From assembly GCA_958295515.1 (NCBI GenBank), contig CATQGW010000001.1, positions 1,194,658 through 1,258,657 of the forward strand: DNA of 64,000 nt. Direction: 5' to 3'. Of this stretch, positions 18,691-32,367 are shown piece by piece (positions within the stretch are counted from its first letter, which is position 1; every line of letters starts with the position of its first letter). Origin of the DNA: an uncultured Dehalococcoidia bacterium. Its GTDB lineage: Bacteria > Chloroflexota > Dehalococcoidia > Bin125. A model generated the notes under the pieces. The model had not been told where the DNA came from. It did no database searches and saw only the letters and a program-made list of their open reading frames with translations. Both the position numbers and the translations under genes were made by a program.

Positions 18691-20747
18691 TGCGGCGACC
18701 TCGCACGAATCTCGCGGAACAACCGCTCGTTTTCCTCATCCGTAATCGCGATGCGCGCGTAGGGCGGCGCGACCGCGTCCTCGATCGCGCCCGAGGTCTC
18801 CGCCCAGGCGCGCAAAATCTCACCGCCCGCGCCGGCCGACAGATAGCCAGCCCCGAACTCGAAGAAGACCGCAAGCGCGATCTGCGGATCGTCGAACGGC
18901 GCAAACGCGATAAACCAGCCGTGCGTCGGCCCCTCCGCGCCGTCTGCGCCCTCCGCCGGGCCCGTCTGGGCGAACTCGGCGGTGCCCGTCTTGCCGCCGA
19001 TCATCATCTCCGGCAGCGCCACCAGCGCGTCGTGCGAGGTGCCCGCCAGCGTCGACAGCGCCATCCCCTCCCGAATCACCCGCAGCGCCTCCGGGTCGAT
19101 CTCCAGCTGACGGCGCACGATCGGCTGGAACGGCTGCACCAGATTGCCGTCGGAATCGCGAACCTCGTAGACGATCCGCGGCTCATAGACCGTCCCGCCG
19201 TTGGCAATCGCCGCCATCGCCACCGCCATCTGCAGCGGAGTCACCGCCACGAAACCCTGCCCGATCGCGAAGTTGTAGGTGTCGCCGTCCACCCACGGCT
19301 CGCCGAAGGTCTCCTGCTTCAGCTCGGGGTCGGGGATTAACCCCCCCACCTCGCCGGCGATATCAATGCCCGTGGGGCTGTCGAAGCCGAACGCGCGCGC
19401 CCACTGCGCCAGCTTGCGCGCGCCGACCCCGTCAAACTCCACATCGCCCGCCACGATCCCCTCCGCCGCCAGCGCATCAAGCCGCTCCTGCTCGGACGGA
19501 TGCCGCTCCGCCGCCTCGGGATGCCGATAGGGCGAGCCGCCCGCCAGATAGAAGAAATACACATTGCTCGACTCCGCCAGCGCCTGCCGAAAGTCGTACG
19601 TGCCCTGCACCGTGTCGCCGAAGGTGTACTGGATGCCCGGATTCAGCTCGTTGTCCACGACCAGCCGCCCCGGCGAGTAAATCCGCGTCTCCGGCTCAAC
19701 CGCGCCTTCCGCCAGCGCCGCCGCCGCGGTGATCACCTTGAACGTGGAGCCGGGCGGATGCGCGTCGGCGATCGCGTGGTTGCGCAGCGGCTGGCGATCC
19801 GCGTCGTTCAGCGCCGCCCACTGCTCCGGCGTCAGCCCGTCCTGAAAGCCGTTCAGATCGTAGGTCGGGATCGAGACCATCGAGAGCACTTCGCCGGTAT
19901 GCACATTGAGCACCACCGCCGCCGCGTAGTGCGACGCGCCGGCGTGCGCCTGCAAAATCTCCTGCACGCGCGTCTGTAGCTCGAGATCGATGGTGACCAC
20001 CAGGCTCTGCCCCGGCCCGGGCGTCTCGGTGCTCAGCTCGCGCAGCTCGCGGCCCACCGCGTCCACCTCGATCTGTCGCCGACCGGGCTCGCCGCGCAAC
20101 AGCGCCTCGTACGCCGCCTCCAGGCCCGTCTGCCCGATCTTGTCGCTGTAGAGGTACCGCTCGTCGGCCAGCGCCGCGTATTCCTCTTCAGTGATCCAGT
20201 GGACATAGCCCAAAATGTGCGCCAGCTGCTCGCTGTGGCGATAGCGCCGCTCTGTGACCGTCTCCACCTGCACGCCCGGCAGCCGCGCCTGCCGCGTCGA
20301 AATGTCGAACACCGCCGAGTCGGTCGGGTCGTCGGAGATCACCAGCGTCCGCAGCGGATCGTTGCTCGCCTTGCGTTCCAGAATGCGCTGCTCAATCTCC
20401 CACGCCGGCGTGCCGAACAGCTCCGCCAACGCCTCCGCCACCACCGCCTCCTCACCGTCGGGCACATCGCCGGGGATCAGCGTCACGCGCCAGGCCGGCT
20501 CGTTCTCCACCAACGGCGTGCCGTCGCGCGTCAGAATCAGCCCCCGCGCCGGCGCGAGGTCAATCGTGCGCACCCGGTTGATGTCCGCCCGCGCCGCGTA
20601 TTCCTCATGCTTGAGCAGCTGCAAGCGCACCAGCTGCGCGGTCAGAATCCCGAACAGCAGCAGCACCAGGCCGCCCAGAATCCAGACTTTGAGCCGGACC
20701 GGCAGCCCCTCCGCGGGCGGCTCGAGCGCCGACGGCAGCCGCGCCAT
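18687..20747 (-). CDS. mrdA: Penicillin-binding protein 2 (elongasome transpeptidase)
   Basis: A 686-residue class B PBP. A single N-terminal membrane anchor (about 20-45) is followed by a PBP dimerisation domain with RTIDLAPARGLILTRDG and the HILGYVHWI block. The transpeptidase domain has the catalytic serine in STFK (Ser334), SSN (393-395) and KTGTAEF (Lys586). It cross-links peptidoglycan during side-wall elongation in partnership with RodA, MreC and MreD. It overlaps mreD by one base and rodA by four. Insertions around residues 400-430 make it slightly longer than E. coli PBP2 (633 residues). Confidence 0.94.
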   Translation of the reverse strand: MARLPSALEPPAEGLPVRLKVWILGGLVLLLFGILTAQLVRLQLLKHEEYAARADINRVRTIDLAPARGLILTRDGTPLVENEPAWRVTLIPGDVPDGEEAVVAEALAELFGTPAWEIEQRILERKASNDPLRTLVISDDPTDSAVFDISTRQARLPGVQVETVTERRYRHSEQLAHILGYVHWITEEEYAALADERYLYSDKIGQTGLEAAYEALLRGEPGRRQIEVDAVGRELRELSTETPGPGQSLVVTIDLELQTRVQEILQAHAGASHYAAAVVLNVHTGEVLSMVSIPTYDLNGFQDGLTPEQWAALNDADRQPLRNHAIADAHPPGSTFKVITAAAALAEGAVEPETRIYSPGRLVVDNELNPGIQYTFGDTVQGTYDFRQALAESSNVYFFYLAGGSPYRHPEAAERHPSEQERLDALAAEGIVAGDVEFDGVGARKLAQWARAFGFDSPTGIDIAGEVGGLIPDPELKQETFGEPWVDGDTYNFAIGQGFVAVTPLQMAVAMAAIANGGTVYEPRIVYEVRDSDGNLVQPFQPIVRRQLEIDPEALRVIREGMALSTLAGTSHDALVALPEMMIGGKTGTAEFAQTGPAEGADGAEGPTHGWFIAFAPFDDPQIALAVFFEFGAGYLSAGAGGEILRAWAETSGAIEDAVAPPYARIAITDEENERLFREIRARSPQ

Positions 20748-21244
20748 CAGAGCGGAATCCGCTCGGCGCGCGGCGCGGCCAGCGTGCGCGCCACGGCGTA
20801 GACCGGCAGCGTCAGCAGCAGGTTCACCGCCACCCCCGGCAGCATCACGTCGCGCACCGCCTCAATCCAGTTCACTCCCGTCGTGCCGAGCTCCACCGCC
20901 ACCGCCAGCACCGCGAAATGCAGCGCCGAGGCCGCTGCGGTCAGCAGCAGCGCGGCCAGCCAGTGCGGTCGGTCGGGATCGCCGCGCCAGAGCAGCGCCG
21001 CAAAGCCGATCGGCGCGAGCGCCGCGACGCTCTCCGCGATCCCCTGAAACGCCAGCAGCCCCATACCCAGCCCCGCCAGCGGCGCGGCGATCATCGTCTC
21101 CTGCGGGTCCCGCAGGATCGCCAGGCAGCACAGCGAGACCAGCAGCAGGTTCGGTCCCACCCCGAAAATCTCGAACAGCGGCGCGATCGACGTCTGAAAC
21201 AACACCAGCGCCAGCACCACAGCGACCAGAATCGGCCACCTCAT
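20747..21244 (-). CDS. mreD: Rod shape-determining protein MreD
   Basis: A 165-residue, strongly hydrophobic protein with about five transmembrane segments and no long loops. It belongs to the MreD family by context and by its N-terminal segment ending QTSIAPLFEIFGVGPNLLLV. MreD is an inner-membrane component of the elongasome that modulates the MreC-PBP2 interaction. Its start overlaps the mreC stop by 4 bp, and its stop overlaps the mrdA start by one base, all consistent with one polycistronic unit. Confidence 0.9.
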   Translation of the reverse strand: MRWPILVAVVLALVLFQTSIAPLFEIFGVGPNLLLVSLCCLAILRDPQETMIAAPLAGLGMGLLAFQGIAESVAALAPIGFAALLWRGDPDRPHWLAALLLTAAASALHFAVLAVAVELGTTGVNWIEAVRDVMLPGVAVNLLLTLPVYAVARTLAAPRAERIPL

Positions 21245-22095
21245 GGCGCACCCTGAGCCGCCGCCGGCTCTGCGCCGCCCCGCAGGTCGGGTGGCGCGAA
21301 GGTCAGCTGCACCAGCACCTGCTCCAGCTGCGCGAGCGGCGCGAGCGGCTGGAGCCGCACCTGGCGAAACGCTTCTTGCACGCTGCCGGTCGCCGACGAG
21401 ACCCGCGCGATCGGCAAGCCCTGCGGCAGCAGCCCGTCCAGCCCCGACGTGACGAAGATGTGCCCCAGCTCCACCTCGGCGCTCCAGGGCAGCTGCGCGT
21501 TGAGGTTGCCCAGCGTGTCGCCGGTCGCCACGCTCTCCGTTCGGCTGGGCTGGTGCAGCACCCGGATCGCACTGTCCGGATCGGTGATCAGCCGCACATA
21601 ACAGGAGCCGGGGCGCACCTCGGTCACGATCCCCACCAGCGTGCCGCCCGTCGCCAGCACCGGCATGCCCACCGCCACCCCGTCCGCACTGCCCCGATCC
21701 AGCCCCACAATCGTGCGCAGCCCGGTCAGGTCGCGGATGATCACCCGCGCCGGCAGCAGCAGGTCCTCCGATTCCGCCTGCACCTCCAGCAGCTCGGCGC
21801 GTCCGCTCACTTGCAGCTGCAGCTCGCGCAGTCGCGCATTCTGCGCCTCCAGCTGCTCGATCCGCTGCCGCAGCGCGCGGTTCTCTTCCTCCAGACGGTC
21901 GAAATCATCCAGCTCCGAGACCAGGTTGGCCAGCGGCTCCGCCGCCTGCCGCAGCCCGCGTTGCACGGGCGCGAAAAACGACGCCGTCTCATCCTCCACC
22001 GGCGCGTCCCAGCCCTGCCAAACGACCAGCGCCAGCAGCGCGATCAGCACCACCAGACCGATGGCCCATTGCAGACGCGGCCGCCCGAAACGCAC
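21241..22095 (-). CDS. mreC: Rod shape-determining protein MreC
   Basis: A 284-residue bitopic protein with a GTG start. One membrane span (about 10-25, IGLVVLIALLALVVW) precedes a coiled-coil (about 60-100, rich in ENRALRQRIEQLEAQN-type heptads). Two beta-barrel domains follow, with LPARVIIRDLTGLRTIVGLD and GMPVLATGGTLVGIV, the MreC hallmark. It scaffolds the elongasome in the periplasm and activates PBP2. It lies 9 bp downstream of mreB. Confidence 0.93.
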   Translation of the reverse strand: MRFGRPRLQWAIGLVVLIALLALVVWQGWDAPVEDETASFFAPVQRGLRQAAEPLANLVSELDDFDRLEEENRALRQRIEQLEAQNARLRELQLQVSGRAELLEVQAESEDLLLPARVIIRDLTGLRTIVGLDRGSADGVAVGMPVLATGGTLVGIVTEVRPGSCYVRLITDPDSAIRVLHQPSRTESVATGDTLGNLNAQLPWSAEVELGHIFVTSGLDGLLPQGLPIARVSSATGSVQEAFRQVRLQPLAPLAQLEQVLVQLTFAPPDLRGGAEPAAAQGAP

Positions 22096-22104
22096 GGTCG
22101 GCTC

Positions 22105-23166
22105 CTATCGGCGACGCGCCGGCGCCGTTTGCGACCCCACCCGCCCCAGCGCTTCCAGCGCCGTCAGCGCTTCCGTGCAGCCGCGCACCACGCAGGTCAG
22201 CGGCGACTCTGCGACATAGGCCGGAAAGCGTGTCTCCTGCGAGATGCGGCGGTCCAGACCCGGCAGCAGCGCGCCGCCGCCGGCCAGCGCCACGCCCTGC
22301 GTCATCATGTCCGAGACCAGCTCCGCCGGCGTAATCTCCAGCGTCTTGCGCACCGCATCAACCACCGCCGCCACCGCCGGCGCGATCGCGTCGCGCAGCT
22401 CCACCGTGCTCACCTCAATCGTCTTGGGCAGCGAGGAGGTCAGGTCGCGCCCGCGGAAGTTGACCGTGCGCTCCCGTTCCAGCGGAAACGCCGACGCCCC
22501 CTCCAGCTTGATCTGTTCCGCCGTCGCTTCGCCGATCTGCATGTTGTGTACCTGCCGCGCGTAGGTCATGATCGCCTGGTCAATCTCGTCGCCGGCCACG
22601 CGAATCGACGTGCTGACCACGATCCCGCCCATCGCGCAGACCGCGACTTCCGTCGTTCCCCCGCCCACATCCACAATGATGCTACCGCGCGCGTCAAATG
22701 TTGGCAGCCCTGCCCCAATCGCCGCCGCCATCGGCTCCTCGATCAGGTGCACCTCGCGCGCGCCGGCGTTGCGCGTCGCGTCGAACACCGCGCGCTTCTC
22801 CACCTCCGTCGCCCCGCTCGGCAGCCCGACCATCACGCGCGGACCGCGCAGACCCAGCCCGCTGCGGGTGTGCGCCGCGTGGATGAAATAGTGCAGCATC
22901 CGCTCGGTCACCTCGAAGTCCGAGATCACCCCGTCGCGCAGCGGGCGCACCGCCACAATGTGCGCCGGCGTGCGCCCCACCATCGTCTTCGCCTCCGCCC
23001 CAATCGCGAGCACCGAGCGGTTGGTGCGGTCAATCGCCACCACCGACGGCTCGTCGATCACGATCCCCCGCCCGCGCACCGCCACCAGCGTGTTGGCCGT
23101 CCCCAGGTCGATCCCGATGTCGTGCGAGAAGCGGCTAGTGAGCCAGCCAAAAGGTCGCCAGGCCAT
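22105..23166 (-). CDS. mreB: Rod shape-determining actin homologue MreB
   Basis: 353 residues from the chosen ATG at 23166. The frame is open to a TTG at 23196, but the ATG gives a normal N-terminus with an amphipathic, membrane-binding start (MAWRPFGWLTSRF) just before phosphate-1 motif GIDLGTANTLV. EEPMAAAIGAGL, the phosphate-2 motif VDVGGGTTEVAV and the adenosine motif ALAGGGALLPGL confirm an actin-fold MreB. It forms membrane filaments that orient cell-wall synthesis. It leads the mreB-mreC-mreD-mrdA-rodA operon, and the 158-bp gap behind hisI is large enough for a promoter. Confidence 0.95.
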   Translation of the reverse strand: MAWRPFGWLTSRFSHDIGIDLGTANTLVAVRGRGIVIDEPSVVAIDRTNRSVLAIGAEAKTMVGRTPAHIVAVRPLRDGVISDFEVTERMLHYFIHAAHTRSGLGLRGPRVMVGLPSGATEVEKRAVFDATRNAGAREVHLIEEPMAAAIGAGLPTFDARGSIIVDVGGGTTEVAVCAMGGIVVSTSIRVAGDEIDQAIMTYARQVHNMQIGEATAEQIKLEGASAFPLERERTVNFRGRDLTSSLPKTIEVSTVELRDAIAPAVAAVVDAVRKTLEITPAELVSDMMTQGVALAGGGALLPGLDRRISQETRFPAYVAESPLTCVVRGCTEALTALEALGRVGSQTAPARRR

Positions 23167-23324
23167 CGCAAACACTTCCGCTCGATGCCGCCGCAACCGC
23201 GAGTCCGGCGTCAGCGCCCGCTGACCGTCCTAATTCAACTCACGATACCGCGTACCCCACCCTCAAGCCCGCCCCGCATTACGCAACCGCAACGCCTCCC
23301 TCGCCGTCCGCGCCCGCAATCCCC

Positions 23325-23660
23325 CTACTCGCCCAACTCGCGGTAAAAGCAGGAAGCATGCCCGGTGTGGCAAGTCGGCCCGGCCGGCTCCGCGCGGACC
23401 AGCAGCGCGTCCACATCGCAGTCCTTGCGGATGCCCCGCAGCCTGAGCACGTTCCCGCTTGTCTCGCCCTTGGTCCAATACTCCTCGCGGCTGCGGCTCC
23501 AGAACGTCACCAGACGCTTCTCCAGCGTCCGCCGCAGCGCCTCCGCGTCCATGTAGCCCAGCATCAGCACCGCCCCGCTCGCGTCGTCCTGCACAATCGC
23601 CGCGATCAGACCGTTGGCGTCGTACTTCAGCTCGGGGAGCTCTTCAGAGAACGTCGTCAT
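23325..23660 (-). CDS. hisI: Phosphoribosyl-AMP cyclohydrolase
   Basis: A 111-residue HisI, the short monofunctional form without a HisE domain. The signature [14 protein letters not shown], the [17 protein letters not shown] block, the metal-binding CDVDALL and [13 protein letters not shown] are all present. It opens the purine ring of PR-AMP, the third step of histidine synthesis, using zinc. It overlaps hisF by 17 bp and is the last gene of the local his cluster. PR-ATP pyrophosphohydrolase (hisE) is not in the window. Confidence 0.95.
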   Translation of the reverse strand: MTTFSEELPELKYDANGLIAAIVQDDASGAVLMLGYMDAEALRRTLEKRLVTFWSRSREEYWTKGETSGNVLRLRGIRKDCDVDALLVRAEPAGPTCHTGHASCFYRELGE

Positions 23661-24429
23661 AATCGGCGCGCTCCATTCTGACCGGGATACCGGCCTGCTG
23701 CATCTGGCGTTTCACGTCGGCGATCCGATGGGTTCCAAAGTGGAAGATGCTGGCCGCCAGCACCGCGTCGGCGCGGCCCTCGCGCACCGCCTCGATCATG
23801 TGCTGCGAGTCGCCCGCGCCGCCGCTGGCGATCACGGGAACCTCCACGGCGTCGGAGACGGCGCGCGTGAGCGGGATGTCGTAGCCGTCCTGGTGGCCGT
23901 CGGTGTTCATCGAGGTCAGCATAATTTCGCCCGCGCCGCGCTCCACCACCTCGCGCGCCCAATCCACCGCGTCAAGCTCGGTCGGGCGGCGCCCGCCGTG
24001 GGTGTAGACGCGCATCCGCCCATCGGCCTCGGTGTGGGCGTCGATGGCGACGACAATGCACTGGCTGCCGAAACGCTGCGCACCCTCCGAAATCAGCGCC
24101 GGCCGCTGCACGGCGGCGGTGTTGATCGTGATCTTGTCCGCGCCCGATTCGAGCATCAGACGCATATCGTCAGTCGTGCGCAGCCCGCCGCCGACCGTGA
24201 AGGGGATGAAGACCCGGTCCGCGGTGCTGCGCACCATCTCGACCACCGTGTTGCGGTGCTCGTGCGAGGCGGTGATGTCGAGGAAGACCAGCTCGTCGAT
24301 CCCCTCGCGGTCATAGACCGCAGCCATCTCGACCGGATCGCCGGCGTCGCGCAACTCCACGAAGGAGATGCCCTTGACCACGCGCCCGGCATCCACATCG
24401 AAGCAGGCGATCACGCGCTTGGTCAGCAT
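23644..24429 (-). CDS. hisF: Imidazole glycerol phosphate synthase, cyclase subunit
   Basis: A 261-residue (beta-alpha)8 barrel. The N-terminal [18 protein letters not shown] carries the catalytic Asp (Asp11 region), and [16 protein letters not shown] residues near position 170 (here [18 protein letters not shown]) carry the second catalytic Asp. Phosphate-binding glycines are in VGGGLRT and IASGGAG. Together with HisH it makes IGP and AICAR from PRFAR and glutamine-derived ammonia. It overlaps hisA by 7 bp and hisI by 17 bp. Confidence 0.96.
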   Translation of the reverse strand: MLTKRVIACFDVDAGRVVKGISFVELRDAGDPVEMAAVYDREGIDELVFLDITASHEHRNTVVEMVRSTADRVFIPFTVGGGLRTTDDMRLMLESGADKITINTAAVQRPALISEGAQRFGSQCIVVAIDAHTEADGRMRVYTHGGRRPTELDAVDWAREVVERGAGEIMLTSMNTDGHQDGYDIPLTRAVSDAVEVPVIASGGAGDSQHMIEAVREGRADAVLAASIFHFGTHRIADVKRQMQQAGIPVRMERADYDDVL

Positions 24430-25151
24430 TGTGCCTCCCCCGCCGCGGCAGTGATCGCCTCAGCCAGGCTGAGCCGCCCGTCGTAGAGCGCGCGTCCCAG
24501 CACCACCCCGGCCGCGCCGACCGTTCGCAGCTGCCGAATCTGCTCGACCGCGGCGATTCCGCCGGCGGCGATCACCGGGATCGAAACGGCCGCGGCGAGC
24601 CGCGCGAAGCTCGCCGCGTCGTGCCCGCCCAGCATCCCGTCGCTGGCGATATCGGTGTAGATCAGCCGCCGCACGCCGAGCGCTTCCAGCCGCTGCGCGA
24701 CCTGCACGGCGTCCTGCCCGCTCGATTCGGTCCAGCCTTGCAGCGCGACTTTGCCGTCGCGCGCGTCCACGGAGACGACCAGATCGTCGCCGCCTTCAGC
24801 TAGCGCGCCGCGCAGAAACGCTTCGTCCACGATCGCGGCGGTGCCGACGATGATGCGGCCAACGCCGAGCGCGCGGTAGCGCGCAACCGTCGCCGCGTCG
24901 CGCACGCCGCCGCCCACCTGCACCGGCGCGCCCAGCGCGGCGATCCGTTCAACCGCCTCCGCGTTCACCGCCCGCCCTTCGCGCGCGCCGTCCAGATCGA
25001 CGATGTGCAGGCGCGCCGCGCCCTGATCGATCCAGCGCTGCGCTGCGGCGGCGGGGTCCTGGTCGAACACGGTTTCGCGGTCGTAGTCGCCCTGCACGAG
25101 CCGCACGCAGCGCCCGCCGCGAATGTCGATCGCCGGCAGGATCTCGATCAT
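24423..25151 (-). CDS. hisA: ProFAR isomerase (1-(5-phosphoribosyl)-5-[(5-phosphoribosylamino)methylideneamino]imidazole-4-carboxamide isomerase)
   Basis: A 242-residue (beta-alpha)8 barrel starting [22 protein letters not shown], with catalytic Asp8 in AIDIRGG and a second catalytic Asp in [12 protein letters not shown]. The paired phosphate sites QVGGGVRD and IAAGGIA are present. It converts ProFAR to PRFAR. In actinobacteria a related protein, PriA, also serves in tryptophan synthesis; nothing visible here separates the two, and the simple HisA role is assumed from the his operon. It overlaps hisH by 4 bp. Confidence 0.95.
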   Translation of the reverse strand: MIEILPAIDIRGGRCVRLVQGDYDRETVFDQDPAAAAQRWIDQGAARLHIVDLDGAREGRAVNAEAVERIAALGAPVQVGGGVRDAATVARYRALGVGRIIVGTAAIVDEAFLRGALAEGGDDLVVSVDARDGKVALQGWTESSGQDAVQVAQRLEALGVRRLIYTDIASDGMLGGHDAASFARLAAAVSIPVIAAGGIAAVEQIRQLRTVGAAGVVLGRALYDGRLSLAEAITAAAGEAQC

Positions 25152-25810
25152 GCCGCTGCGCTGCCCAGGCCGGCGAGGAAATTGCGATAGATGCGCAGCC
25201 CGTAGGCGCCGCTTTTCTCCGGATGAAACTGGGTGGCGGCGAGGTTGGAGCGCTGCACCACGGCGGTCAGCTCGACGCCGTACTCGGTGACGGCCAGCAC
25301 ATCGTCGGCCTCGCTGAGATCGCAGTAGTAGGAGTGGACGAAGTAGAAATACGCGCCGTCGGGGATGCCGTCGAACAGCGCGCTCGCGCGTCGCGGCCAG
25401 ACCCGATTCCAGCCCATGTGCGGCACCTTGCGGCTGTCGTGTTGCCCGTCGTGCTGGCTGCCGGGCAGTCGCACGACGCGGCCGGGCAGCACATCGAGGC
25501 AGGGGTGGTCGCCGCCCTCGTCGGACGCGGTCATCAGCGCCTGGAGCCCCATGCAGACGCCGAGGAACGGTCGGTCGGCGGCGATGTATTCGCGGATCGG
25601 CTCGACCAGCCCGCGCTCGCGCAGGTTGCGCATCGTGTCCGCCGCCGCCCCCACGCCGGGCAGGATCACCGCGTCGGCCTCATCCAGCGCCGCTCCGACC
25701 GAGGCGACCTCGGGCCGCGCCCCGACCCGCTCCACGGCGCGCACCACCGAGCGCAGGTTGCCGGCGTCGTAGTCGAGGATGATCACGTCGAGCGCTGCGA
25801 GGTCGGTCAC
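25148..25810 (-). CDS. hisH: Imidazole glycerol phosphate synthase, glutaminase subunit
   Basis: A 220-residue class I glutamine amidotransferase. The nucleophile is in FLGVCMGLQAL, and the catalytic His and Glu are in ATQFHPEKSG. VILPGVGAA and YYFVHSYYC complete the family pattern. It supplies ammonia to HisF. GTG is the start, with a GATACG hexamer 9 nt upstream, so this his transcript may also be leaderless. It leads the hisH-hisA-hisF-hisI operon and is divergent from ligA across an 81-bp gap. Confidence 0.95.
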   Translation of the reverse strand: MTDLAALDVIILDYDAGNLRSVVRAVERVGARPEVASVGAALDEADAVILPGVGAAADTMRNLRERGLVEPIREYIAADRPFLGVCMGLQALMTASDEGGDHPCLDVLPGRVVRLPGSQHDGQHDSRKVPHMGWNRVWPRRASALFDGIPDGAYFYFVHSYYCDLSEADDVLAVTEYGVELTAVVQRSNLAATQFHPEKSGAYGLRIYRNFLAGLGSAAA

Positions 25811-25877
25811 ACCTGCGAGCGTATCAGGGGAGTGTTACGCGACGGGAATGGGACGGCTGCGCAACGCGCGGCGCGCT

Positions 25878-28135
<2,258 letters not shown>

Positions 28136-28149
28136 GCGCCGCAGCTTGG

Positions 28150-29097
28150 CTACGCGGCTTCAGCCGACTCCGCCTCCAGCTGCAGCGCCGCCTCCATCGC
28201 CGCAATCGCCACCGTCACCTGCTCCGCCTCCGGCTCCCGAGTCGTCAGCGCCTGCAGCCACAAATTCGGCGCGAACAGCGTCGCCACGATTCGATGATGC
28301 CGATACAGCCCGCCGAAGCGAATCACTTCATACGCGGCCACCGCGATCACAGGCGCGAGCACAACGCGGCTGGTCAGATGCCACCAGAGCGGCGGATTGC
28401 CCAGCGCGGTGAAGATCACGACCGCCAGGACCGCGGCGACCAGCAGGAACGATGTGCCGCAGCGCGGATGCGCGCGGCTGTAGCGCGCCACCCGCTCCGG
28501 CGTCAGCGCGTCCCCCGCTTCCCAGGCCGCAATCGTCTTGTGCTCCGCGCCGTGAAACTGAAACACCCGCCGCACATCGGGCAGCCTGCCGATCAGCCAC
28601 ATATAGCCGAGCAGCATCAGCACCCGCAGCAGGCCCTCGATAATCACCGCCAGAATCGGCGGCGCGGATGTGTTCTCGATCCAGCGAGTAGCGAAGACCG
28701 GACTGAGCAGGAAGACGCCGACGCCGAAGCTCAACGCGATCAGCATCGTCACGATGTCCAGCGCGCGAATTCCGTCCAGATCGTCCTGCTCATCCTGTTC
28801 ATCGCGCCCGTCTGCTTGCAGCGCCACCCGCTGCGCGAAGGTCAGCGCCCAGAAGCCCAGATACAGCGTTTCGGCCAGCGTCAGCGCGCCGCGCAGCAGC
28901 GGGATGCGCCGGAACCTGCCCGCGTAGGTCGCGCCCAAACGCCGCGAGCGCTGCGTCAGCGAACCATCCGAGCGGCGGCAGACCACGACCACGTGCCGCG
29001 GTCCGCGAATCATCACACCTTCGGTGACGGCTTGCCCGCCGTAGCCCACCGCGCCGGAACGAATCGGCTGCTGGCGTCTCAGCGGAGGTTCGGACAT
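28150..29097 (-). CDS. DUF1385 family membrane protein (YqhQ-like)
   Basis: A 315-residue protein of family PF07136. The N-terminal VGYGGQAVTEGVMIRGPR and the conserved RFHGAEHKTIAAWEAGD-like block (here QFHGAEHKTI) with SRAHPRCGTSF are diagnostic. Four or five transmembrane segments follow. The function is not established; in B. subtilis the homologue is YqhQ. Its position downstream of rpmE is conserved in Firmicutes and Chloroflexota and suggests co-expression with ribosomal proteins. Confidence 0.88.
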   Translation of the reverse strand: MSEPPLRRQQPIRSGAVGYGGQAVTEGVMIRGPRHVVVVCRRSDGSLTQRSRRLGATYAGRFRRIPLLRGALTLAETLYLGFWALTFAQRVALQADGRDEQDEQDDLDGIRALDIVTMLIALSFGVGVFLLSPVFATRWIENTSAPPILAVIIEGLLRVLMLLGYMWLIGRLPDVRRVFQFHGAEHKTIAAWEAGDALTPERVARYSRAHPRCGTSFLLVAAVLAVVIFTALGNPPLWWHLTSRVVLAPVIAVAAYEVIRFGGLYRHHRIVATLFAPNLWLQALTTREPEAEQVTVAIAAMEAALQLEAESAEAA

Positions 29098-29128
29098 GCG
29101 CGGCGTAAAGCGTCAGTCGGCGGCGCGG

Positions 29129-29341
29129 CTACTCAATCTCGGCGCTGATCCCGTAGCGCCGGCGGAAGCGTTCGACCCGCCCCGCGGTGTCCACGATCCG
29201 CTGCTCGCCGGTGTAGAACGGGTGGCAGGTGCTGCATACCTCAATGCGGATTTCCGCCTTGGTCGAGCGCGTCTCCCAGCTCTCGCCGCAGCCGCAGCGC
29301 ACCGTCGCCATCTGGTACTCGGGGTGAATTTCGGACCTCAT
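29129..29341 (-). CDS. rpmE: 50S ribosomal protein L31 (zinc form)
   Basis: A 70-residue L31 with the C+ zinc pattern: CGCG near residue 17 and [10 protein letters not shown] near 37. [14 protein letters not shown] is the conserved C-terminal helix. The ATG overlaps the rpmA stop by 4 bp (29338-29341), so it is coupled to L27. The zinc-binding form is usually used when zinc is sufficient; a C- paralogue is not seen in this window. Confidence 0.95.
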   Translation of the reverse strand: MRSEIHPEYQMATVRCGCGESWETRSTKAEIRIEVCSTCHPFYTGEQRIVDTAGRVERFRRRYGISAEIE

Positions 29342-29619
29342 GAGCCATCCTCACCGGCAGCCTCGACCGGAATCACGCTGACCTGCTTGCGCCGTCCGCG
29401 CGCGTAGGGCGAAAACTTGATCGTGCCTTCGGCCAGCGCGAACAGCGTGTGATCGCGCCCCACGCCGACATGCTGGCCGGGGTGAATGCGCGTGCCGCGC
29501 TGCCGCACGATGATCCCGCCGGTGCGCACGAACTGTCCGTCGAACAGCTTTACGCCCAAGCGCTTCGCGTTGCTGTCGCGCCCGTTGCGCGAGGAGCCTA
29601 CGCCCTTCTTGTGCGCCAT
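29338..29619 (-). CDS. rpmA: 50S ribosomal protein L27
   Basis: A 93-residue L27 beginning [20 protein letters not shown], with no N-terminal cleavable extension of the Firmicutes type. [19 protein letters not shown] is the family core. L27 reaches the peptidyl-transferase centre. It lies 3 bp downstream of rplU, the standard L21-L27 pair. The C-terminal EAAGEDGS tail is slightly acidic. Confidence 0.96.
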   Translation of the reverse strand: MAHKKGVGSSRNGRDSNAKRLGVKLFDGQFVRTGGIIVRQRGTRIHPGQHVGVGRDHTLFALAEGTIKFSPYARGRRKQVSVIPVEAAGEDGS

Positions 29620-29622
29620 TGC

Positions 29623-30060
29623 TTACTCCTCCTCGTCCGCCGCGCTCTCGCCCGCGTCTTCAACGACTTCGGGCTCCGGCTCGGGCTCGGACACCGCAGC
29701 GGGGGCAGGACGCTCATACGTCCATGACTGGTCGCCCAGCGCGATCTCCGAGATGCGCAGGTGCGTCTGATGCTGGCGATGCCCGCGCAGGCGGCGGTAG
29801 CGCGTCTTGCTCTTGTACTTGAAGACGGAAATTTTGCGCCCGCGCCGCTGGTCGGCGATTTCGGCCTTGACCGAAGCCCCGTCCAGCGTCGGCGCGCCCA
29901 CCGCCACCGCCCCGTCGTCGCCGCGCACCAGCAGCACATCCTCGAACGCCACCTCGTCGCCGCGCTCGCCGTCCAGCCGCTCCACCACCAGCCGCTGGCC
30001 GGGCGTCACTCGATACTGCTTGCCGCCGGTGCGAATCACGGCGTAGACATCGCTGCTCAT
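29623..30060 (-). CDS. rplU: 50S ribosomal protein L21 with an acidic C-terminal extension
   Basis: 145 residues. The L21 core occupies about 1-100 (YAVIRTGGKQYRVTPGQ, VKAEIADQRRGRKISVFKYK, RRLRGHRQHQTHLRI). An additional ~40 residues rich in Glu, Pro and Ala follow, beyond the ~103 of E. coli L21. The tail may be lineage-specific. It is the first gene of the rplU-rpmA-rpmE-DUF1385 operon. A candidate leader of about 60 nt lies upstream, with a TACGCT hexamer on the minus strand. Confidence 0.93.
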   Translation of the reverse strand: MSSDVYAVIRTGGKQYRVTPGQRLVVERLDGERGDEVAFEDVLLVRGDDGAVAVGAPTLDGASVKAEIADQRRGRKISVFKYKSKTRYRRLRGHRQHQTHLRISEIALGDQSWTYERPAPAAVSEPEPEPEVVEDAGESAADEEE

Positions 30061-30157
30061 CGTTGCGTTCCCTGTGGCCTGTGCGGACTCTGTCTGCGTC
30101 TCTCTCAGCGTAGACCGCGCAGATGCAAGGTCAAGCCGCCGAGCGTGCAGCCCCTCG

Positions 30158-32185
<2,028 letters not shown>

Positions 32186-32352
32186 ATCCAGCGCCTCCCG
32201 CCGCCGCACACGCCTCCCCGGCGCGCCGGCCAAGTCACTGCGAGCATACCGCAGCCGCCCCGCCCCTGCCGCCCCGCCTCACATCCCCTTCACGAACCCC
32301 ATACCCCCGCGTTACTCCCCTCTCCCCGCGCGACAGCGGCGCCACACCTTTC

Positions 32353-32367
32353 TACCCTGCTCCGATG
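32353..32367 (+). promoter_or_regulatory. rnhB -10 hexamer abutting the start codon
   Basis: TACCCT at 32353-32358 is 6 nt before the ATG at 32365, the geometry of a leaderless transcript. Confidence 0.45.

Noticed and set aside
20254..23346. A 1030-residue plus-strand frame across mreB-mreC-mreD
   Set aside because: It is antisense to a well-supported operon, with biased composition.
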